From Lineolata rhizophorae (lineage: Eukaryota; Ascomycota; Dothideomycetes; Lineolatales; Lineolataceae), in assembly GCA_010093515.1 (NCBI GenBank), contig MU001702.1, positions 96,021 to 157,550 on the forward strand: a stretch of 61,530 nucleotides of DNA, given 5' to 3'. The notes beneath the pieces were generated by a model. It saw only the letters and a list, made by a program, of their open reading frames with translations, searched no databases and was not told where the DNA came from. Shown here piece after piece: positions 56,872-61,530 of this stretch; positions within the stretch are counted from its first letter, which is position 1, and each line of letters opens with the position of its first letter. Both the position numbers and the translations under genes were made by a program.

Positions 56872-59790
56872 TCAGACCTGGTCCCACGCCCTCCCCGCCT
56901 CGTTCCTCCACGCCATCTTCCCGCCCGCCAGGTACGTCGCCCTCACATCCTCCTCCCTCCCCACCCACCTCGCGCCCCGCTCGCCGCACACCCTCGCGTA
57001 CCGCGTCGCCACGCTCTTATACCGTCCCACGCCGACGCCCTCCTCGCCCTCTCCCAGCCATCCGTCCGGCACCTCCCACACCGCGCCGTACGACCTCGGC
57101 GACGACGACGACGCCTCCCGCACCAGCGCGCCCCACACGCACTGGCCGCACACGCCGTCGCGGACCTCGTCGCGCCAGCGCGCGAAGCGCGACGACGCCT
57201 CGTCGTTGAGCGCGCGCCAGGCCTGGGCGTGCCAGAAGGCGCGCCCGACGGGCAGGCCGGCGTCGACGAGCCGCTCCTCCTGCCGCTGCTGCTGCCGCTC
57301 GCCCGCCTGCTCGCCCTCTTCGTCCGCGTCCTCGAGCCTGTCCAGCCCCTCGCCGACGACGCGCAGCAGCTCCCTCGTCGGCGGCCGCCACAGGTCTGCC
57401 AGGTCCGCGCCGTCCGCGCCGGCCGCGCAGCCGCACCCGCCCGCGCAGCCGCACCCGCCCGCGCTGTCGTTGCGCGGCAGGCCCCACTCGGGGCGTCCGA
57501 GGCGCGCCCACGTCTGCGCGCACAGCGCCGTGCGCCGCGCCTCGCCGCGCCCCCGCAGGAATTCGTGCGGCCACGGCCACTCGCCGAAGCCGCAGCCGTC
57601 CTCGTGCCGCAGCCGCGGCTCGGCGCGCAGCAACGGCGACGGCGACGACCGCAACGGCGACGGCGACGACAACGACACCGCCGCGTCGCCGTGGGCGCAG
57701 CGCGGGTACGGCGCCGCGCGGCAGAGCGCGTCGCGGCGGGCCCGCGCGGCGTCGTAGGCCCGCAGGTGCGGCTGCACGGCCCGCTCGTCCTGCACCGGCC
57801 GGCAGCGGTGGCGCCAGGCCGGCAGGGCGACCGTTCTGCCGTCGTCCGGCCGCCAGTCCAGGCCCCAGGGCGTGACCTCCGAGTTGGCGCAGAAGCGGCC
57901 GAGCGCGGGCGGGTTGGCCGGCGTCGAGCCCGTCGGGAGGAGCAGGTCGCGCGCCTGCGCGTCCGAGAAGTAGATGAACGACGAGCCCGTCACTTCGTCG
58001 TAGAGGTTCCTCAGGCAGCGTAGCATTTCCTCCGTGGTTCCGTGGCAGGTGTGGGAGTAAGGGCCGGACCCGCACCGGGCCGCGCTCGCGTCCAGCGCGT
58101 CCAGGGTGGCCTTGATGTCCGTGTGTGGCTTCTCCAGCTCGCTTGGGCCGAGCACCAGGCTGTGTTGGGCGTCGTCCGGAGCTCCGTCGGCGTCCCAATC
58201 CGGCGCCAGCTCGCCCGCCGCGATATAGCTCTGCACCGCGCCGCGCAGCATAGCATCCCAGCAGGAGCGCTCGGCGCAACGGTCTCCGGCCTGGCGGATG
58301 CGAGTTATGAAAAGCGGGAGGTCGATTGGCCGACCCGTGACGGGGTCGACCGTAGCGTTCTTCTCCCAGCTGTTGAGCTTGTGCTGTAGCCAGTCCAGCG
58401 TGCAGGCCCCGCATTCCGTGGAGCCTGGGAGAGGGCTGACGCTTCGCAGCGGTGTCTTGTTGGTGCTGCCTCTACCGTACATGGGAGTGCGTGGTAGTGA
58501 TATCCACGGCAAATTCGTCGGCCAATTCCACGCCGTCGTGTATCCATAGGCGGAGAGGTTTCGATTCGTGGCGTGCAAGAACTTGTCGATGCCAGACAAC
58601 GCGGGGGCATTGACGCCATCGGCCACATCCCAGCGACCGCCGAGGTCGATTGCACAATACTGCTCTTTGCGTTCATAGTCATGGCCATAAGCATCATAGA
58701 GATGCCCTAGAGATGAAACAGACAAATCTGTACGACACATATGCTTGAGTCTCCGATCTAGTGCCCCAATTGCATCTCTAGGGGATGACTCCAGCTGCGT
58801 TACGTTGATCCTCGGGTTGTACCACGAGTCGAGGCGCCAATGCTCGTCACCAGAGCAGTATTTGGACAGTAGCTGTGCGGCACGCTCGACCGACTCCGCG
58901 CACCCGGCCTTGCACGCGCGCTCAACGCTCTCGAAAGGCAACTGCCGGCCGACAGAGTATGAGGGGTGAGTGGAATAAACGGCTTCGCCATCATCGAACT
59001 GCTGCAACTTCCAAATTTCACTTTCGCAAGGAATCGAGTTGAGGCTATCCCATGCGGCCCGGCACTGCGGACTGACGGCTCCTGGTTCGGCTAGAAGAGG
59101 TGGGTACTGCTCCGGGAAATTGAGCGGCGCGCCGGGTCCCGGGTCTGGCGGCAGATAGACCGGGGAGACCGGACCCGAGGAGTAGTGGTGATATACTCTT
59201 GGCCGGCGCTTCCTGGTTGCCAGCACGATGACAGCGATGAGCAGCCCGAGAATAAGGGATACGGTAACCGAGTGTAGGAGGACACGGCGCCGCTTTTGAC
59301 GATCTTTGGGAAGCTTAGACTTGAACCATCTGCAGCAACCACGACAGTTGCGCCCGCTCTGCCGGGCGGAGCGGCGCCACCGCGGCTCTTGTATCTGGTC
59401 GCCGGTGTCGGTCGCGGAAACCCTCTGTAGGTTTCCACCACCACGTCGACATTGTCTGCGGGTCAACCAGTTCGGCAGCCAGCTGGGGCGAGGAGTCGCC
59501 CCACCGTTCCGCCGAAACTGACGTTGGAACGCAGGATCTGAGAAGACGGTGATGTCTTCTTCCTCATTCTCCGACGTCGCGAGGAGACGGGCGTCCTCAC
59601 CACCGTCATGGATATTCGCCGTCTTGGCAGGGCCTTCGTCGTCAGTTGAGATCGGAGTGTGCGCTCCTGGAGTGGTACTGGGTGTCTGCGTTGAGGCCGA
59701 AGGCGACCCGAAGTTCTGCGGCCCAGCAACGTGATCATCCGGGTCCTTGGTGGGGACGGCCGCGTACGGCGACCCGGAGAAGGGCTTCAT
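56872..59790 (-). CDS. Single-pass membrane protein with repeated Cys modules
   Basis: Predicted 972 residues in one exon, ATG at 59790 (MKPFSGSPYAAVPTKDPD). The N-terminal 169 residues are disordered, rich in Ser/Thr/Asp and then strongly basic (KDRQKRRR). One hydrophobic segment follows at about 170-192 (VLLHSVTVSLILGLLIAVIV). About 780 residues then lie outside, rich in Trp and Cys with several N-glycosylation sequons (NVT, NLS, NAT, NDS). The basic side facing the cytosol and the lack of a signal peptide indicate a type II protein. The outer part repeats a small module of paired Cys followed by a helix with Trp or Leu (CGACTLDWLQHKL, CAERSCWDAMLRG, CGQCVWGALVRE). I do not recognise the family. 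A surface or secretory-pathway role is inferred. Confidence 0.85.
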   Translation of the reverse strand: MKPFSGSPYAAVPTKDPDDHVAGPQNFGSPSASTQTPSTTPGAHTPISTDDEGPAKTANIHDGGEDARLLATSENEEEDITVFSDPAFQRQFRRNGGATPRPSWLPNWLTRRQCRRGGGNLQRVSATDTGDQIQEPRWRRSARQSGRNCRGCCRWFKSKLPKDRQKRRRVLLHSVTVSLILGLLIAVIVLATRKRRPRVYHHYSSGPVSPVYLPPDPGPGAPLNFPEQYPPLLAEPGAVSPQCRAAWDSLNSIPCESEIWKLQQFDDGEAVYSTHPSYSVGRQLPFESVERACKAGCAESVERAAQLLSKYCSGDEHWRLDSWYNPRINVTQLESSPRDAIGALDRRLKHMCRTDLSVSSLGHLYDAYGHDYERKEQYCAIDLGGRWDVADGVNAPALSGIDKFLHATNRNLSAYGYTTAWNWPTNLPWISLPRTPMYGRGSTNKTPLRSVSPLPGSTECGACTLDWLQHKLNSWEKNATVDPVTGRPIDLPLFITRIRQAGDRCAERSCWDAMLRGAVQSYIAAGELAPDWDADGAPDDAQHSLVLGPSELEKPHTDIKATLDALDASAARCGSGPYSHTCHGTTEEMLRCLRNLYDEVTGSSFIYFSDAQARDLLLPTGSTPANPPALGRFCANSEVTPWGLDWRPDDGRTVALPAWRHRCRPVQDERAVQPHLRAYDAARARRDALCRAAPYPRCAHGDAAVSLSSPSPLRSSPSPLLRAEPRLRHEDGCGFGEWPWPHEFLRGRGEARRTALCAQTWARLGRPEWGLPRNDSAGGCGCAGGCGCAAGADGADLADLWRPPTRELLRVVGEGLDRLEDADEEGEQAGERQQQRQEERLVDAGLPVGRAFWHAQAWRALNDEASSRFARWRDEVRDGVCGQCVWGALVREASSSSPRSYGAVWEVPDGWLGEGEEGVGVGRYKSVATRYARVCGERGARWVGREEDVRATYLAGGKMAWRNEAGRAWDQV

Positions 59791-60850
59791 TGCTGACACA
59801 GTAGGATGACGGCTGGATCAAAAGAAAGTGGCCTGCAAAATGAAAAGCTCAGATGGCATCCCTTCTGGGGATGACCGAGAACGAGCGAGGGAAAGAAAAT
59901 CTGACTTGGTCCCGCGACTTGGGAGGAGGGAGCTTCTCTTGAAGGTGCAATTGCTGCTGCCTGTTGGACCCCCCGTAACCCTGGCACCGGGATGTGGCTT
60001 GGCATCCTGGTTGTTGCGCTCAATCAACCAAAAACGCTCGAAGGATGCGTAGTGAAACAAATCCCGAGCGTTTTCGTCGATCGAAGGAGCAGCGACCGGC
60101 GAATCATGACCTTCGAGGCCCGGACTGTGCGGCCAGTGGCTGTGTTCGATCAGCGTACGTAGTAGGTTGTCCCGTTGAGGAGACGAGCAAGGGATCGGCT
60201 GCGCTAAGGATAGAACAAACAAGGCATGCACGTGATTGTGCCCTGAACACCGGGAACAGCAAAACATCAACTTTGGTTGCCTACGTGCTTGTGCGAAGCT
60301 GCTAGGATCTTAATTCAGTGAAGGGATGTGCGTTATCTTCGAGAGCGTGCAAGCACAGTCGCTTTTCTGCGATTGATCTGCTCCAGCGCCTTGGAAGCCC
60401 TTTTTTAAACTTTTGAATGAAATGATTTTCCTAGAAATCTAAAGCCGAGCGTAATTCCGAGGGCCGAACGAGTCATGCGTAGCTCGCTAGGAAAAAATTG
60501 CGAGTGTGGTTATGTCGGAATAGTCAGTCAGATTCCTACGCCCGATCAGGCCAGGGGTGGCCCATGCGGGGGATGTCGGAATAGGGTTGTTTCATATTGT
60601 TGGTTTTAGTGTATATAGTATGGTTTACGTACGCAATCTCGCATATCGTGGTGAAAACCAACTTCCGCTCGCTTCGTAGCATAACAAGAACTATACTATA
60701 TTCCAACAGTTATAAGCCCAGCAATCGCCCTTTGATTTATCGTGATATATATATTAGAAAATCAGTTGTTTTTCAATTATATCGTGTATAAGGAGTTTCC
60801 GCACTAAGAAATACTATTTAGTCAAAGTTTATAATATCTACAAGTTCTTA
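59791..60850. other. Gene-free interval before the repeat cluster
   Basis: The left part is the promoter of the minus-strand membrane-protein gene. From about 60580 the sequence becomes AT-rich and leads into the LTR and transposon region. No gene is supported. Confidence 0.45.
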
Positions 60851-60855
60851 ACAGT

Positions 60856-61090
60856 TGTCACGGAGTGACACTGCGCACCCACCATACTGTTGTGTGCGTA
60901 ACTGGTTGACATGGCGACAGCCGCCTAAGCGACTGTCGCCCACCTTTTCTTCGCACGCACACCGACTTGTAGATAGTTCTTCACGCAACGTCTTGTTAAT
61001 TGAGCACCCTTTCATCGCGAATCAGTCTAGTTAGCGCGGCTGAGCGCTCTTCATCAGCGACTTACGACCGCTTCTACCGCTTTCGTGACA
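60856..61090. mobile_element. Solo LTR of a retrotransposon
   Basis: A 235-bp segment bounded by a 7-base inverted repeat, TGTCACG at the start and CGTGACA at the end, with TG...CA termini. It is flanked on both sides by the identical 5 bases ACAGT (60851-60855 and 61091-61095), a classic target-site duplication. No interior region is present, so the element appears to have been removed by recombination between its two LTRs. The intact termini and duplication suggest moderate rather than great age. Its ends differ from the LTR at 21587, so it belongs to another family. Confidence 0.8.
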
Positions 61091-61095
61091 ACAGT

Positions 61096-61239
61096 AGTTT
61101 ACCCCTAAATAGATCCCTATTTAATTCAATCGAATTCTATCACATATAGTATTATACTATATCTATAGAAAGTGTATACATAGTATAACTCCAAGGAATC
61201 TCTAATTAGAACTACTAGATTACTATAATCTACTATATA
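61096..61239. other. AT-rich spacer between solo LTR and transposon end
   Basis: About 144 bases made almost entirely of TATA/ATAT-type sequence with short palindromes (TATAGTATTATACTATA). No gene. The composition suits repeat-induced mutation or a preferred insertion zone. Confidence 0.5.
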
Positions 61240-61250
61240 ACGTATTCCAC

Positions 61251-61315
61251 CACCGAGTCGCTCACCCCACCGAGTCGCTCACCCCACCGAGTCGCTCACC
61301 CCACCGAGTCGCTCA
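61251..61315. repeat. Four-copy 17-bp tandem repeat in the transposon terminus
   Basis: CACCGAGTCGCTCA occurs at 61251, 61268, 61285 and 61302 with exact 17-base spacing (unit CACCGAGTCGCTCACCC). The left-edge terminus has two copies of a related 17-base unit. Such subterminal repeats may be transposase binding sites. Confidence 0.95.
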
Positions 61316-61335
61316 GAATTTCTTGGCAACCATTA

Positions 61336-61530
61336 TCAACATGAATTTTCATCGCTATTGCAGAGAGAACTTATAGAAATCGTGCTTGCCTCGGATTCAG
61401 AAGACTCTTCCACATCCTTTTTGCATGTTCGCGCGTTGTGCCCAGTCCCCCCACAGTTTCTACAGCGCCGTATACCTCGCTGAGCCCTCTGGTGACGACC
61501 ACTACGAGCCTTCTTTGATGCCTGAGGCGC
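61336..61530 (-). CDS. Transposase C terminus with CCHC zinc knuckle (partial)
   Basis: The frame is open from the window edge to a TGA at 61336-61338, giving the last 64 residues. The stretch is basic (ASKKARSGRHQRAQRGIRRC) and then contains the zinc knuckle CRNCGGTGHNARTC (C-x2-C-x4-H-x4-C), followed by an acidic Ser/Glu tail (KKDVEESSESEAS). This arrangement at the very C terminus is typical of fungal pogo-type DDE transposases, where the knuckle may help bind nucleic acid. The catalytic domain would lie beyond the window, so activity cannot be judged. A retroelement Gag knuckle is less likely, because the frame ends right after it beside a terminal inverted repeat. Confidence 0.75.
   Translation of the reverse strand, partial: APQASKKARSGRHQRAQRGIRRCRNCGGTGHNARTCKKDVEESSESEASTISISSLCNSDENSC

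Larger units (their letters stand above)
61240..61530 (-). mobile_element. Pogo-like DNA transposon, 3' end, running off the right edge
   Basis: The element begins ACGTATTCCACCACC at 61240, next to a TA at 61238-61239 that would be the target dinucleotide. The inner part of the terminus consists of four 17-bp tandem units. The coding end of a transposase follows on the minus strand. The terminus matches the one at bases 1-55 in inverted orientation. The zinc knuckle places it in the fungal pogo/Fot1-like (DDE_1) group of the Tc1/mariner superfamily. Only the 3' end is visible. Confidence 0.7.

Noticed and set aside
61251-61315. CRISPR-like array
   Set aside because: The 17-bp units are directly contiguous without spacers, sit inside a transposon terminus, and the genome is eukaryotic.

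Overview
The window is nuclear DNA of a filamentous ascomycete (Pezizomycotina; class not determined). The evidence is short introns of about 53-118 bp with CTRAY-type branch sites, compact genes on both strands, Ala/Pro/Ser-rich disordered proteins, a NACHT-ankyrin NLR, a DUF7053 protein, and fungal pogo-type and LTR elements. Two runs of N (25416-25490 and 46885-47079) show it is a draft assembly. Both ends lie inside related pogo-like DNA transposons, so the window may be one contig broken at repeats.

Layout. 1-55: end of a DNA transposon. 1.5-14.3 kb: housekeeping block with a CUE/Smr nuclease-type protein, methionine-R-sulfoxide reductase, a disordered 705-residue protein with three QxTLTQ modules, a small protein with a possible ubiquitin-like segment, then divergent COQ5 and BCKDH E1-alpha (both mitochondrial), a tRNA-like relic and an unknown two-exon gene. 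14.3-22.1 kb: gene-poor, first AT-rich then GC-rich, holding one MFS transporter with a His-rich N terminus, a 19-bp minisatellite and an LTR-retrotransposon 3' end. 22.1-26.6 kb: an NLR (NACHT_N, NACHT, near-identical ankyrin repeats) carrying two lesions. 28.2-28.9 kb: a decayed gene. 29.1-59.8 kb: dense block with divergent ENP2/NOL10 and MED13, a 1,693-residue coiled-coil protein, an unknown acidic protein split by an N gap, LSB5 (VHS-GAT), a 43-residue Cys-rich peptide, a DUF7053 protein and a single-pass membrane protein with Cys modules. 60.8-61.5 kb: AT-rich DNA with a solo LTR carrying a target duplication, and the 3' end of a pogo-like transposon including the CCHC zinc knuckle of its transposase.

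The genes do not form a single pathway or a secondary-metabolite cluster. The functional links are two divergent pairs (COQ5/BCKDHA, both mitochondrial; ENP2/MED13, both nuclear). Several gene models here rest on introns and small exons read directly from splice signals: first exons for the Smr, BCKDHA, LSB5 and 845-residue genes, and last exons for the 268-residue and coiled-coil genes. The most unusual content is the damaged NLR beside an LTR fossil, the paired tandem-repeat transposon ends at both window edges, the triplicated QxTLTQ module and the tiny Cys-rich peptide.
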